Shown here one piece after another: positions 1 through 7,903 of a DNA stretch of 64,000 nucleotides. The notes under the pieces were generated by a model that had not been told where the DNA came from, did no database searches, and saw nothing but the letters and a program-made list of their open reading frames with translations. The DNA is from Endozoicomonas sp. OPT23 (GTDB lineage Bacteria > Pseudomonadota > Gammaproteobacteria > Pseudomonadales > Endozoicomonadaceae). Position numbers and translations under genes: made by a program. Each line of letters opens with the position of its first letter. The stretch's first letter is position 1. Where the stretch lies: positions 187,410-251,409 of the forward strand of contig NZ_PPFD01000001.1 of NCBI RefSeq assembly GCF_009653635.1, in the 5' to 3' direction.

Positions 1-1
1 G

Positions 2-115
2 CCGTGGAACGCTGTTTGGGATTACTACTGCATGAGCCGTGATGTGCCAGTTGGCGAGCAGTGGCTGCAGGAAGTTAAGCAGTATGAGCGTGAGGTGCTG
101 AGCAACCGAGCTTAA
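2..115 (+). CDS. rhaA: L-rhamnose isomerase, C-terminal end (partial)
   Basis: The window opens inside a gene whose last 37 codons are visible. The peptide contains AVWDYYCMSRDVPVGEQWL followed by a VKQYEREVL stretch, which matches what I know of the C-terminus of bacterial RhaA (aldose-ketose isomerase, L-rhamnose to L-rhamnulose, cytoplasmic). The TAA stop is at 113-115. The rhamnose mutarotase gene starts about 70 bases further on, which supports the call and suggests one rhamnose operon. The start lies outside the window, so nothing can be said about the catalytic metal site. Confidence 0.8.
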   Translation, partial: PWNAVWDYYCMSRDVPVGEQWLQEVKQYEREVLSNRA

Positions 116-185
116 TCAAGAGGTGGTGTGTGTTTGGCCAGGGACGGCCAACCTTTTTTATTCCGTTTTATTGAAGTTTGAAGTA

Positions 186-500
186 ATGATCAGAAAAGCA
201 TTTGTGATGACTGTTCTGCCTGATGCTCATGATGAGTATCAGCGCAGACATGACGAACTCTGGCCTGAAATGGCTTCGCATCTTAAAAGACATGGCGTCA
301 GTAATTACTCGATCTTTCTAAACCCCGGAACCAGTCAGTTGTTTGCCTATGTTGAGCTGGAGTCAGAAGCTCGCTGGGAAGCACTGTCCGAAACAAAAAT
401 CTGTCGGAGGTGGTGGCTATATATGAAAGACATTATGAGAACAGAGCAGGATGGGAAACCATTGACTGACGATTTGCAGCAAGTGTTTCATTTAGCCTGA
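186..500 (+). CDS. rhaM: L-rhamnose mutarotase
   Basis: RhaM interconverts the alpha and beta anomers of L-rhamnose so that the isomerase receives the right form. From the ATG at 186 the product is 104 residues, the usual family length. It begins MIRKAFVMTVLPDAHDEYQ and keeps the family landmarks RRHDELWPEM, the NYSIFL strand, and the RWW motif near residue 75. An upstream in-frame GTG at 123 would add 21 residues unlike the family, so I chose 186. It follows rhaA by 70 bases and precedes TRAP transporter genes, consistent with a sugar uptake and breakdown operon. Confidence 0.92.
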   Translation: MIRKAFVMTVLPDAHDEYQRRHDELWPEMASHLKRHGVSNYSIFLNPGTSQLFAYVELESEARWEALSETKICRRWWLYMKDIMRTEQDGKPLTDDLQQVFHLA

Positions 501-587
501 CTTTTAGCGCCTTATTAGCCTATTACTTGCAGTGTGCTGTCGCTATAATCCCTGAACAATAAAATCAATAATAAAACAGGGTCGCCT

Positions 588-1124
588 ATGAGCACCGGCT
601 GGATTTTAATATCAAAGGCTGTCGCCGGTATAGACAGTTTCACCGAAAGACTCGGACGTCTTCTCAGTTGGTTCAATTTGCTGCTGGTGGGCAGTGTTTT
701 CACCGTCGTTATTCTTCGATACTGGTTTAACTCTGGCTCCATTGCGTTGCAGGAAGCGGGAATGTACTTCCATGCGCTCATATTTCTCGGAGCCAGCAGC
801 TACTGCCTGAAAAATGGCGGCCATGTGCGTGTTGATGTCCTCTACAACCGTATGAATGCAAAACAGCAGGCACTGGTGAACAGTCTGGGAACCCTTCTGC
901 TGTTAATGCCAGTCTGTCTGTTTATTGGCTTAATGAGCTGGGACTATGTCGCTCAGTCATGGCGGATTCAGGAAGTATCCCAGGAAGCAGGCGGCCTTTC
1001 TTTTGTTTATCTACTGAAAAGCCTGATTCTATTTTTCGTTGGCACAATGGTTTTACAGGGACTGGCTGAGCTTCTTCGCTCTGTGATGATTCTTATGGGC
1101 AAGGAGGCTGTATCCCATGGCTGA
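588..1124 (+). CDS. TRAP transporter small membrane subunit (DctQ type)
   Basis: This 178-residue protein has four predicted membrane segments (about residues 25-45, 60-78, 100-122 and 143-165) and the DctQ-type pattern of a first helix followed by a short loop with an RYWFNSG motif. It would be the small membrane subunit of a tripartite ATP-independent periplasmic transporter. Its stop overlaps the start of the large subunit by 8 bases, so the two are almost certainly translated together. The substrate-binding protein is not in the window and may lie upstream of rhaA. Position after rhaM suggests rhamnose or a related sugar as substrate; that is inference. Confidence 0.85.
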   Translation: MSTGWILISKAVAGIDSFTERLGRLLSWFNLLLVGSVFTVVILRYWFNSGSIALQEAGMYFHALIFLGASSYCLKNGGHVRVDVLYNRMNAKQQALVNSLGTLLLLMPVCLFIGLMSWDYVAQSWRIQEVSQEAGGLSFVYLLKSLILFFVGTMVLQGLAELLRSVMILMGKEAVSHG

Positions 1125-2499
1125 TTTTATTCCCCTGTTTATGTTTGCCTGTGTCTGCCTGGTATTGATGGCGGGCTATCCGGTTGCCTATTCACTGGCA
1201 GGTACGGCTCTTATCTTTGCCGGAGTAGGAAGCCTGACCGGTTATTTTGAACCGACTTTTCTCAGTGCTTTGCCCAGTCGAATATTCGGCATTATTAATA
1301 ACCAGACATTGATAGCAGTCCCGCTATTTGTGTTTATGGGCTGTATGCTGGAGAAGTCGAAAGTAGCGGAAGGCCTGCTGGAAAGTATGGCTCGATTGTT
1401 TGGCAAAACTCGTGGCGGCCTTGGTCTTTCGGTGACTCTGGTAGGTATGTTGTTGGCAGCCAGTACTGGCATTGTCGGAGCAACGGTCGTCACCATGGGG
1501 CTTCTGTCTTTGCCAACCATGCTTCGTCGTGGTTATTCACCGAGCCTGGCCACAGGCACTATTTGTGCGACCGGTAGCCTTGGTCAGATTATTCCTCCCT
1601 CTATTGCTCTGGTTCTACTTGGTGATGTGCTTTCAACAGCTTACCAGCAGGCACAGTTAAAAATGGGCATCTTTTCACCTAAAACAGTCTCTGTAGGTGA
1701 TCTGTTTGTCGGTGCCATTATTCCTGGCCTATTACTGGTTGCAGCTTATTCTATTTATATATTGCTGGTGGCATGGAGAAAGCCGGACGCTGCACCGGGT
1801 CTTACTGATGAGGATATTCGTGAATACGACGAGAGCGAACATACGTCACTGTGGATGAATCTGATTCCACCGCTGTTACTGATCGGTGCTGTTCTTGGTT
1901 CGATCCTGGCGGGTGCTGCCACGCCAACAGAAGCGGCTGCTGTAGGTGCAGTGGGCGCAGTCGTATTAGCGTTAGCAAAACGACAGATAAGTATTAAAAC
2001 CTTGTCAGAAGTCGCAAAAAATACGACTGAAGTCACCTGTATGGTCTTCCTGATTCTTATTGGTGCTTCTGTGTTCTCGCTGGTGTTCAGAGGTTTTGGT
2101 GGTGAAGAGCTGATTCATGAAGTCTTCTCGGCTATGCCAGGCGGTGTCTTTACTGCTGTGCTGGTAGTGATGATTGTTATGTTCCTGCTGGGCTTTATTC
2201 TCGACTTTATCGAGATCACCTTTGTTATTGTGCCGATGGTTGGTCCGGTACTGCTGGCGATGGGACTCGATCCTGTCTGGTTGGGTATTATGATTGCAGT
2301 TAATTTGCAGACTTCTTTTCTGACCCCGCCCTTCGGCTTTGCTCTCTTCTACCTCAGAGGTGTTGCGCCGCCGGAAGTGAAAACCTCAGACATCTACCGA
2401 GGTGTCGTACCGTTTATTGTGATTCAGCTGATGCTGTTGGCTGCTCTGGCCATATGGCCTGAACTTGCTACTTGGCTACCAGAGCAACTTTATGGATAA
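1117..2499 (+). CDS. TRAP transporter large membrane subunit (DctM type)
   Basis: The 460-residue product is strongly hydrophobic, with about a dozen membrane segments and typical DctM landmarks: GYPVAYSLAG near the N-terminus, PLFVFMGCMLEKS near residue 68, STGIVGATVVTMG near residue 115, GSLGQIIPPSIALVLLGD near residue 153 and TPPFGFALFYLRG near residue 408. It forms the sodium-coupled channel part of a TRAP transporter with the DctQ subunit, which it overlaps. The length is slightly above the usual 425-440 because of a loop near residues 170-190 and another near 225-245. Substrate is inferred, not shown, to be rhamnose or a related sugar. Confidence 0.9.
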   Translation: MADFIPLFMFACVCLVLMAGYPVAYSLAGTALIFAGVGSLTGYFEPTFLSALPSRIFGIINNQTLIAVPLFVFMGCMLEKSKVAEGLLESMARLFGKTRGGLGLSVTLVGMLLAASTGIVGATVVTMGLLSLPTMLRRGYSPSLATGTICATGSLGQIIPPSIALVLLGDVLSTAYQQAQLKMGIFSPKTVSVGDLFVGAIIPGLLLVAAYSIYILLVAWRKPDAAPGLTDEDIREYDESEHTSLWMNLIPPLLLIGAVLGSILAGAATPTEAAAVGAVGAVVLALAKRQISIKTLSEVAKNTTEVTCMVFLILIGASVFSLVFRGFGGEELIHEVFSAMPGGVFTAVLVVMIVMFLLGFILDFIEITFVIVPMVGPVLLAMGLDPVWLGIMIAVNLQTSFLTPPFGFALFYLRGVAPPEVKTSDIYRGVVPFIVIQLMLLAALAIWPELATWLPEQLYG

Positions 2500-2601
2500 T
2501 GCCGGAAAATTAATATCTGAACTGTATAACTCAATAGCTCAGACATAAAAATAAGAACAAGTCGTCTACATGGATGATAGGACGACAACTGGAGGTGCGA
2601 G

Positions 2602-2997
2602 ATGGTGCTGGATAGTGATACACCTGCTCCTGAAGGTGAGCTGACACTCAAGATCCTTGCTGATTACAAGTCCGTTAATTCTACGGGTGATGTATTTGGT
2701 GGCTGGGTTGCCATGCAGGTTGATCTGGCTGGTGAGATCATGGCCAAGAAAGTTGCTAATGGTCGTGTAGTAACGGTGAGCATAGGCTCGATGAGCTTTA
2801 TGCGATCGGTAAAAATTGGCGATATTCTGTCGCTCTTCACCCGAATTACTGAAGTAGGAAAAACATCGATTCGTGTCGTCGTTGAAGCCTGGGTGGAAGA
2901 CAGCGAAGGAAGCGCCAAATTGACAGAAACCAGTATGGTGTTTGTCGCCGTTGATTCGACTGGTAGAACTCGAAGAATCAGTGACTACAGCGCTTGA
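2602..2997 (+). CDS. YciA-type acyl-CoA thioesterase (hotdog fold)
   Basis: This 131-residue protein has the hotdog acyl-CoA thioesterase signature GDVFGGWVAMQVDLAG near residues 33-48, followed by a VVTVSIGSMSFMRSVKIGD strand pair typical of YciA. Enzymes of this group hydrolyse a wide range of acyl-CoAs in the cytoplasm. A good ribosome site (CTGGAGG) precedes the ATG at 2602. It is a single gene separated from the TRAP genes by about 100 bases. A copy of the dispersed palindromic repeat begins right at its stop codon. The physiological substrate cannot be told. Confidence 0.85.
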   Translation: MVLDSDTPAPEGELTLKILADYKSVNSTGDVFGGWVAMQVDLAGEIMAKKVANGRVVTVSIGSMSFMRSVKIGDILSLFTRITEVGKTSIRVVVEAWVEDSEGSAKLTETSMVFVAVDSTGRTRRISDYSA

Positions 2998-3090
2998 TAA
3001 GCGTGTAGCGACACGCAATCGAATATTAGGTAATTGTTTGCCCGCGGCAGGCGGGCGAACAACTCTGGATTTCATATGTCTGGGTAGTTG
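2998..3090 (+). repeat. Dispersed palindromic repeat, copy 1
   Basis: One of six full copies of a repeat of about 95 bp. The layout is a small 5' hairpin (here GCGTGT/ACACGC), then AATCGAATATTA, a long inner hairpin, then a right end resembling ATATGTCTGGG. The inner stem pairs TTGTTTGCCCGC with GCGGGCGAACAA around a 5-base loop. It lies between the convergent thioesterase and response regulator genes. Confidence 0.85.
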
Positions 3091-3105
3091 GTTATAGATA
3101 AGTCA

Positions 3106-3507
3106 CTATGACTGATATTTAGTCAGCATTGCAGCCAGCTTCTCGGCAGATGCAGGTTTGCTGAGAAACTCGTCTATGCCGGCAGCAAGGCAGGTTTCTC
3201 TGTCTTTACCGGAAACGCTGGCTGTATAGGCTATGACAGGGATTTTCGAGTAGCTGTGGTTAGAAGCCCGAATTTGTTTTGTGGCCTCGATACCGTCCAT
3301 GACCGGCATCATGATATCCATAAGAACCAGGTCAAAAGGTTCTTTCTTCAAAAGCCCACTCTCCAGCAGCTCTAACGCTTTGGCTCCGTCCTCTGCCAGC
3401 TCAAAACTACAGCCCAGTTTTTCCAGCAGTTTGCGGGCTACCATCTGATTAACCTTGTTATCTTCAGCAATCAGAATATTGAGATTCAGCTTTTCCGTAT
3501 CAGGCAT
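3106..3507 (-). CDS. Receiver-only response regulator (CheY-like)
   Basis: The product is a single receiver domain of 133 residues: acidic patch LIAEDNKVNQ near the start, phospho-acceptor Asp in LVLMDIMMPVMDGIEATK, Thr/Ala switch region VIAYTAS and the conserved Lys in FLSKPAS. There is no output domain. The NKVNQMVARKLL helix is of the type found in receivers of hybrid histidine kinases, so it may be a detached kinase receiver. The ATG at 3507 has a GGAG seven bases upstream and starts right before the domain. A longer frame to 3600 would overlap eda and adds unconserved sequence. The partner kinase is not visible here. Confidence 0.8.
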   Translation of the reverse strand: MPDTEKLNLNILIAEDNKVNQMVARKLLEKLGCSFELAEDGAKALELLESGLLKKEPFDLVLMDIMMPVMDGIEATKQIRASNHSYSKIPVIAYTASVSGKDRETCLAAGIDEFLSKPASAEKLAAMLTKYQS

Positions 3508-3560
3508 AGCTAGCTCCGAAGAGTGTTCTACTAGCAATATCTGAATTTCCGGCTGGTTCT

Positions 3561-4199
3561 TTAAGCTGGGAGGCTCTTTAAAGAGAGAAGAGCTTTGCAC
3601 AGCTGGGATATACCATTCCAGTCAGCGTTCTGAACCAGCTCATCCGGAGCCAGCCAGGTGCCTGCAACACAGGGAACAGAAGGCAATAAAAGGTATGCCT
3701 GATAGTTTTCACTATTAATGCCACCAGTAGGACAGAAGCTGATTTCAGGCAGAGGCCCCGCCAGAGCCTTCAGCATTTCTGTGCCGCCAGAGGCTTCGGC
3801 CGGGAAAAACTTCAGACAATTAAAGCCTGCTGTGAAGGCGGCTATAGCCTGAGTGGGGTTGGATACTCCGGGGAGAAAAGGCGCGGAACAGTCTCTGGCA
3901 GCTTCAAGAATACTGTCCGTAGACCCAGGTGAGACCAGAAAATCAGCACCAGCCTGCTCAGCCAGTTGCAGCTGGAAGGGCGTTAATACGGTGCCAGCTC
4001 CCATAATAAGGTCTTCAGGAAGCTGTTCTTTTATAGCTCTGATCGCATCAAGAGCACAGCTTGATCGCAGGGCTATCTCCTGATTTTTCAAGCCACCGTC
4101 ATAAAGTGCCAGGGACAATGAAAGAGCCTGATCGACCGAATCAGGCGTTATTACTGGAATAACCGGGCTGGCGGAGGTCAGGATATCTTTCATTGTCAT
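3561..4199 (-). CDS. eda: 2-dehydro-3-deoxy-phosphogluconate (KDPG/KHG) aldolase
   Basis: Eda splits KDPG into pyruvate and glyceraldehyde-3-phosphate (Entner-Doudoroff route). The 212-residue protein keeps the family order: SPVIPVI near the N-terminus, the Glu in QEIALRSS, GAGTVL, DFLVSPGS, the Schiff-base Lys in CLKFFPAEASGG and the phosphate-binding PTGGI. Some motifs are loosened (GTW where GGSW is usual, ALRSS for TLRT). It is followed on the same strand by the response regulator and preceded by an FAH-family gene. It could act on KDPG, on 2-keto-4-hydroxyglutarate or on a deoxy-sugar acid; the reaction class is secure, the exact substrate less so. Confidence 0.85.
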   Translation of the reverse strand: MTMKDILTSASPVIPVITPDSVDQALSLSLALYDGGLKNQEIALRSSCALDAIRAIKEQLPEDLIMGAGTVLTPFQLQLAEQAGADFLVSPGSTDSILEAARDCSAPFLPGVSNPTQAIAAFTAGFNCLKFFPAEASGGTEMLKALAGPLPEISFCPTGGINSENYQAYLLLPSVPCVAGTWLAPDELVQNADWNGISQLCKALLSLKSLPA

Positions 4200-4248
4200 T
4201 ATTCTTATTCCTTTTATTTGTTATGGACTGACACCTGTTAAACCTTTT

Positions 4249-4911
4249 TCAATAGCATGAGGTCTGAATATTGATTCGATCCAGAATGGATAGTTCAAGT
4301 TGATCACCCTTTTCAAGTGGACCAACACCAGCGGGTGTACCCGTCAGAATGATATCGCCTGGCTCAAGGGTAAAGTGGCGACTGATATAACTGATTAGTC
4401 CGGGAATAGACGTCAACATATGGGAGCTATTGCCCTGTTGTCGCATTACATTGTTCACTTTCAAATCAAAACTGATGTCGTCCAGATCATGAAAATGTTC
4501 TTTGGCGATAAAACCAGATATTGGACAACTGCCGTCAAAAGCTTTTGCAGTTTCCCATGGCAGGCTTTTGGCTTTCAGAGTCGATTGAAGATCACGCAGG
4601 GTTAAATCAAGTGCCAGAGCAAACGCCCTGATAGCCGCAATACTCTCGAGTTCGCTGGCGTTTTTCAGACGTTTATCGATCAGCAGAGCAACTTCAGTTT
4701 CGTGATGAACACTGCCACGATCTTTCGGGATAGAAAAAGGCACGTCGAGAGGCACAAGGGCGGTTGCCGGCTTCATAAAAAGAACCGGATCGTCAGGCAA
4801 CGGGTTGTTGAGTTCGTGAATATGTTCTACATAGTTACGACCAACACAGACAACCTTGCCGGTAGGAAGATCAATTCTGTCGCCACTTAACCAGTGATGT
4901 CTGTACTTCAT
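4249..4911 (-). CDS. Fumarylacetoacetate hydrolase family protein (YcgM-like)
   Basis: The 220-residue protein is a short FAH-family enzyme. It opens with a VVCVGRNYVEHIHEL block, carries metal-binding acidic residues in HHETEVALLI near residue 70 and an Asp in LDLTLRDLQS, and has the late SIPGLISYISRHFTLEPGD and GTPAGVGPL motifs. Such enzymes hydrolyse or decarboxylate acylpyruvates and related 2-keto acids. It sits upstream of eda on the same strand with a 49-base gap, so the two may form a unit for a keto-deoxy-acid. The specific reaction (acylpyruvase or oxaloacetate decarboxylase type) cannot be fixed from sequence. Confidence 0.82.
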   Translation of the reverse strand: MKYRHHWLSGDRIDLPTGKVVCVGRNYVEHIHELNNPLPDDPVLFMKPATALVPLDVPFSIPKDRGSVHHETEVALLIDKRLKNASELESIAAIRAFALALDLTLRDLQSTLKAKSLPWETAKAFDGSCPISGFIAKEHFHDLDDISFDLKVNNVMRQQGNSSHMLTSIPGLISYISRHFTLEPGDIILTGTPAGVGPLEKGDQLELSILDRINIQTSCY

Positions 4912-5054
4912 AAGACTTCCTTTTTACTCCGACCTTTCTTATTCTAGGGCTATCAGGCTCTCAAACGTTTCTGCAACTGGCAGGAGCAGTTTTACTCTCA
5001 GCAGGCACTTTTAGCCAGACCCCAGGTCCGGCACCCAGATCTCAGGAGCGAACA

Positions 5055-5315
5055 ATGTCCGAAGAGCTTCACATCAATATTCAAAACCTTCACGACCTTC
5101 TTGAAGGCCAGCCTGTTGACGACTGCACCGCCGGTTCGTTGAAACAGATCACCGATGAAATACAGCTGGCTCTTGCCCAGGCGGAGGGTGAAATTCCTCT
5201 GCAGGACTATAACGAGCAGCTGGAGCAGGAGCTTATCAAGTTTGGTGAAGAGCATCCGGCACTGGCCCAGGCCATCAGACAGGTCATGAATACACTGTCC
5301 AGTATTGGTATCTGA
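5055..5315 (+). CDS. DUF4404 family protein
   Basis: A small 86-residue acidic protein, mostly helical, with LHDLLEGQPVDD near the N-terminus and an EHPALAQAIRQVMNTLSSIGI C-terminus. This pattern fits the DUF4404 family of proteobacterial proteins with no assigned role. A clear ribosome site (CAGGAG) precedes the ATG. It stands alone between the FAH gene on the other strand and serA, with a terminator-like hairpin after it. No signal peptide or membrane segment. Confidence 0.7.
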   Translation: MSEELHINIQNLHDLLEGQPVDDCTAGSLKQITDEIQLALAQAEGEIPLQDYNEQLEQELIKFGEEHPALAQAIRQVMNTLSSIGI

Positions 5316-5348
5316 ACAGGCATCATACCTTTCAACTTGATCAAGTTT

Positions 5349-5380
5349 AAGCCCCGGCGGAATCGTTTGTCGGGGTTTCC
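5349..5380 (+). terminator. Terminator-like hairpin after the DUF4404 gene
   Basis: GCCCCG at 5351-5356 pairs with CGGGGT at 5371-5376 and is followed by a short T-run. It lies 35 bases after the stop of the DUF4404 gene. The loop is 14 bases, so strength is moderate. Confidence 0.5.
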
Positions 5381-5526
5381 CGTCATAGTGTTTCGGTGTT
5401 TCACGTTAAGGCACTTTTCTGTGCTATGATTCCCACCCGGTCCGTTATACGCCAGCGACTATAACAATTCCAATGCTTGAAGCAGTATTCGGTCTGTCAG
5501 GAATGAACAGAAACTAACGTCAGTGT

Positions 5527-5640
5527 TGTGTGGCAACTGTGCATAATTGAATAGATGAATATTTTTCACCCACCGTGGGTGGGTGAAAATGTATGACTCA
5601 GTATATTCGATTACATATGCCAACTGTGCACACTGGACGG
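5527..5640 (-). repeat. Perfect palindrome upstream of serA, possible degenerate relative of the dispersed repeat
   Basis: TTTTCACCCACC (5563-5574) and GGTGGGTGAAAA (5578-5589) form perfect 12-bp arms around a 3-base loop, 80 bases before the serA ATG. It is flanked by near-identical direct repeats (GGCAACTGTGCATA on the left, GCCAACTGTGCACA on the right). The right flank read on the reverse strand has AATCGAATAT, as in the dispersed repeat family, and the left flank has ATTCAATTATG. I read this as a diverged member of that family or an independent 5'-UTR hairpin. The rest of the 353-bp gap before serA holds only the hairpin at 5349 and no gene. Confidence 0.45.
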
Positions 5641-5668
5641 CAGAAGAAATATAATCCGAGCAAACACT

Positions 5669-6898
5669 ATGCCTTCTATTTCCCTGGACAAGAGCAAGAT
5701 CCGTTTCCTTCTGCTGGAAGGGGTTCACCATTCAGCTGTTGAGATTCTCGAAGCTTCCGGCTACACCAATATCGACTATGTCTCCAAGTCACTGCCAGAC
5801 GATGAACTGAAGCGTCGTATTTCCGAAGCTCATTTTGTCGGTATCCGCTCGCGTACTCAGTTGACCGAAGACGTCTTTGCTGCGGCTGAGAAACTGGTCG
5901 CAGTGGGTTGCTTCTGCATCGGTACCAATCAGGTTGAACTGGCTGCAGCCACTTCCCGTGGTATTCCGGTATTCAATGCGCCTTATTCCAACACTCGCTC
6001 TGTAGCAGAACTGGTTCTGGCTCAGGCTATTCTGCTGTTGCGTGGTGTTCCTGAAAAGAACGCGGCGGCACACCGTGGTGGCTGGATCAAGAGTGCGGCT
6101 AACTCATACGAAAGCCGTGGTAAGAAGCTGGGTATTGTTGGTTACGGCAGCATCGGCAGTCAGCTGAGTATTCTGGCTGAATCTCTGGGCATGCACGTTT
6201 ATTACTATGACGTGGTGACTAAACTGTCTATGGGTAATGCCAGGCAGATCAGCAATCTCGATGAGCTGCTGGCGAAAGTTGATGTAGTCAGCCTGCATGT
6301 TCCTGAAACACCAGCAACCAAGTATATGTTTGGTGAAGAACAGTTCGCAGCCATGAAAGAAGGCAGTGTTCTGATCAATGCTTCCCGTGGCACAGTGGTG
6401 GATATCAACGCGCTGAAGTCAGCGGTAGAGTCCGGCAAGTTGCTGGGTGCGGCTATTGACGTATTCCCTGAAGAGCCACGTTCCAACAATGACGAATTTA
6501 TCAGCCCGTTACGAGGCCTGGATAATGTGATTCTGACACCTCACGTAGGTGGCAGCACTCAGGAAGCTCAGGAAAATATTGGTCGTGAAGTCGCTGAGAA
6601 ATTCGTGATGTACAGCGATAACGGTACAACTCTGTCGTCTGTTAACTTCCCTGAAGTTGCGTTGCCAGGCCATTCTGACAAGCATCGTCTGTTACACATT
6701 CACAAGAATATTCCAGGTGTGCTGGGTGCGATCAACAAGGTGTTCTCCGAGAACGGCATCAACATCAGTGGTCAGTTCCTGCAGACTAATGACAAAGTTG
6801 GTTATGTAGTGATGGATGTAGATGCTGATCGCAGTGAGATTGCGCTGGAGAAGCTGAAAGAGATCGAAGGTACTATTCGCTGCCGCGTTCTTTACTGA
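5669..6898 (+). CDS. serA: D-3-phosphoglycerate dehydrogenase
   Basis: SerA catalyses the first step of serine synthesis, oxidising 3-phosphoglycerate with NAD in the cytoplasm. The 409-residue product is nearly the same length as E. coli SerA (410) and begins with the same kind of leader (KIRFLLLEGVH). Landmarks are GCFCIGTNQVEL, the NAD-binding GIVGYGSIGSQL near residue 154, the substrate/catalytic Arg in NASRGTVVD, the catalytic His in LTPHVGGSTQEAQENIG, and a C-terminal ACT domain from about residue 338 that normally gives serine feedback inhibition. The 5' leader carries a perfect palindrome, so post-transcriptional or operator control is possible. Confidence 0.97.
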   Translation: MPSISLDKSKIRFLLLEGVHHSAVEILEASGYTNIDYVSKSLPDDELKRRISEAHFVGIRSRTQLTEDVFAAAEKLVAVGCFCIGTNQVELAAATSRGIPVFNAPYSNTRSVAELVLAQAILLLRGVPEKNAAAHRGGWIKSAANSYESRGKKLGIVGYGSIGSQLSILAESLGMHVYYYDVVTKLSMGNARQISNLDELLAKVDVVSLHVPETPATKYMFGEEQFAAMKEGSVLINASRGTVVDINALKSAVESGKLLGAAIDVFPEEPRSNNDEFISPLRGLDNVILTPHVGGSTQEAQENIGREVAEKFVMYSDNGTTLSSVNFPEVALPGHSDKHRLLHIHKNIPGVLGAINKVFSENGINISGQFLQTNDKVGYVVMDVDADRSEIALEKLKEIEGTIRCRVLY

Positions 6899-6918
6899 TT
6901 TACAGTAGCAACAAAAGT

Positions 6919-6942
6919 TGTCGAGAGGCTATCCTCTCGACA
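6919..6942. terminator. Hairpin between convergent serA and nfo
   Basis: GTCGAGAGG (6920-6928) and CCTCTCGAC (6933-6941) form a perfect 9-bp stem with a 4-base loop. It lies between the 3' ends of serA and nfo, so it may end transcription from both sides. T-runs on either side are short. Confidence 0.6.
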
Positions 6943-6953
6943 TTTATCCCGCC

Positions 6954-7796
6954 TTAAACCGCCATCATCTTTAGAGCTTCAATTTCCTCTGGCCAGATAG
7001 TGTCGTCGATTGTTTCCAATACCATTGGCACACCGTTGAAACGGTCATCAGACATAATGTATTTAAAGACATCCCAGCCGATTTCACCTTGCCCAAGACT
7101 ATGGTGACGGTCCTTTCTTGAACCTAGTTCACACTTGCTGTCGTTCAGGTGCATACCTTTCAGGTACTGGAAGCCAACAATGCGCTCAAAATCGCCAAAG
7201 GTTTTCTCGCAGGCTTCTGTGGTGCGCAGGTCATAACCAGCGGCAAAGGTATGGCAGGTATCGAGGCAGACACCAATACGGCTTTTATCTTCCACGCCAT
7301 CAATGATCTCTGCCAATTCTTCAAACTGCCAGCCAAGGTTGCTGCCTTGGCCTGCTGTATTTTCGATAACAGCGATGACACCTTCGGTTTTATCCAGAGC
7401 CATGTTGATGGATTCGGAGATACGACCAAGACAGTCTGAAATGTCCATTTTTCTCAGATGGCTGCCAGGGTGGAAGTTAAGACGGTCTAAACCCAGCTGC
7501 ATGCAACGTTCGAGCTCATCAATAAAAGCATCACGGGACTTATCCAGTGCTTCCTGTTCGGGGTGGCCGAGGTTTATAAGGTAACTGTCGTGAGGCAGTA
7601 TCTGCTCCGGTTTAAAACCAAACTTCTCACAACGCTCTTTGAAAAGATTGATGCTTTTGGTTGTCAGAGGTTTGGCCTGCCACTGACGTTGGTTTTTAGT
7701 AAACAGGGCAAAGGCTGTTGCACCTAGCTTGTGGGCGTTCAGGGGAGCATTCTCCACGCCGCCTGCAGCACTGACATGGGCGCCAACAAATTTCAT
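6954..7796 (-). CDS. nfo: Endonuclease IV (AP endonuclease)
   Basis: Nfo cuts DNA 5' of abasic sites in base-excision repair. The 280-residue protein has the complete family signature in order: [13 protein letters not shown] at the N-terminus, a FTKNQRQW block, [47 protein letters not shown] near residue 178, HLNDSK near residue 217, and [10 protein letters not shown]. The metal-binding His, Glu and Asp residues in these blocks are intact. The usual length is 280-285. It is a single gene convergent with serA. An ATG at 7796 starts directly at the first conserved block. Confidence 0.97.
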   Translation of the reverse strand: MKFVGAHVSAAGGVENAPLNAHKLGATAFALFTKNQRQWQAKPLTTKSINLFKERCEKFGFKPEQILPHDSYLINLGHPEQEALDKSRDAFIDELERCMQLGLDRLNFHPGSHLRKMDISDCLGRISESINMALDKTEGVIAVIENTAGQGSNLGWQFEELAEIIDGVEDKSRIGVCLDTCHTFAAGYDLRTTEACEKTFGDFERIVGFQYLKGMHLNDSKCELGSRKDRHHSLGQGEIGWDVFKYIMSDDRFNGVPMVLETIDDTIWPEEIEALKMMAV

Positions 7797-7903
7797 TTAG
7801 GTCAAAACCCCTATATAAAAAATAATTTATATCTTAGACGATGGTATGGATAGTTTATAACATGAAGTTGTATTCATAATTGTCCTTCAGGGGGGGACTC
7901 ATA

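Noticed and set aside
2566-3075. 169-codon reverse open frame across the thioesterase gene and repeat copy 1
   Set aside because: The forward thioesterase has a clear hotdog motif and ribosome site; the reverse frame runs through a repeat.
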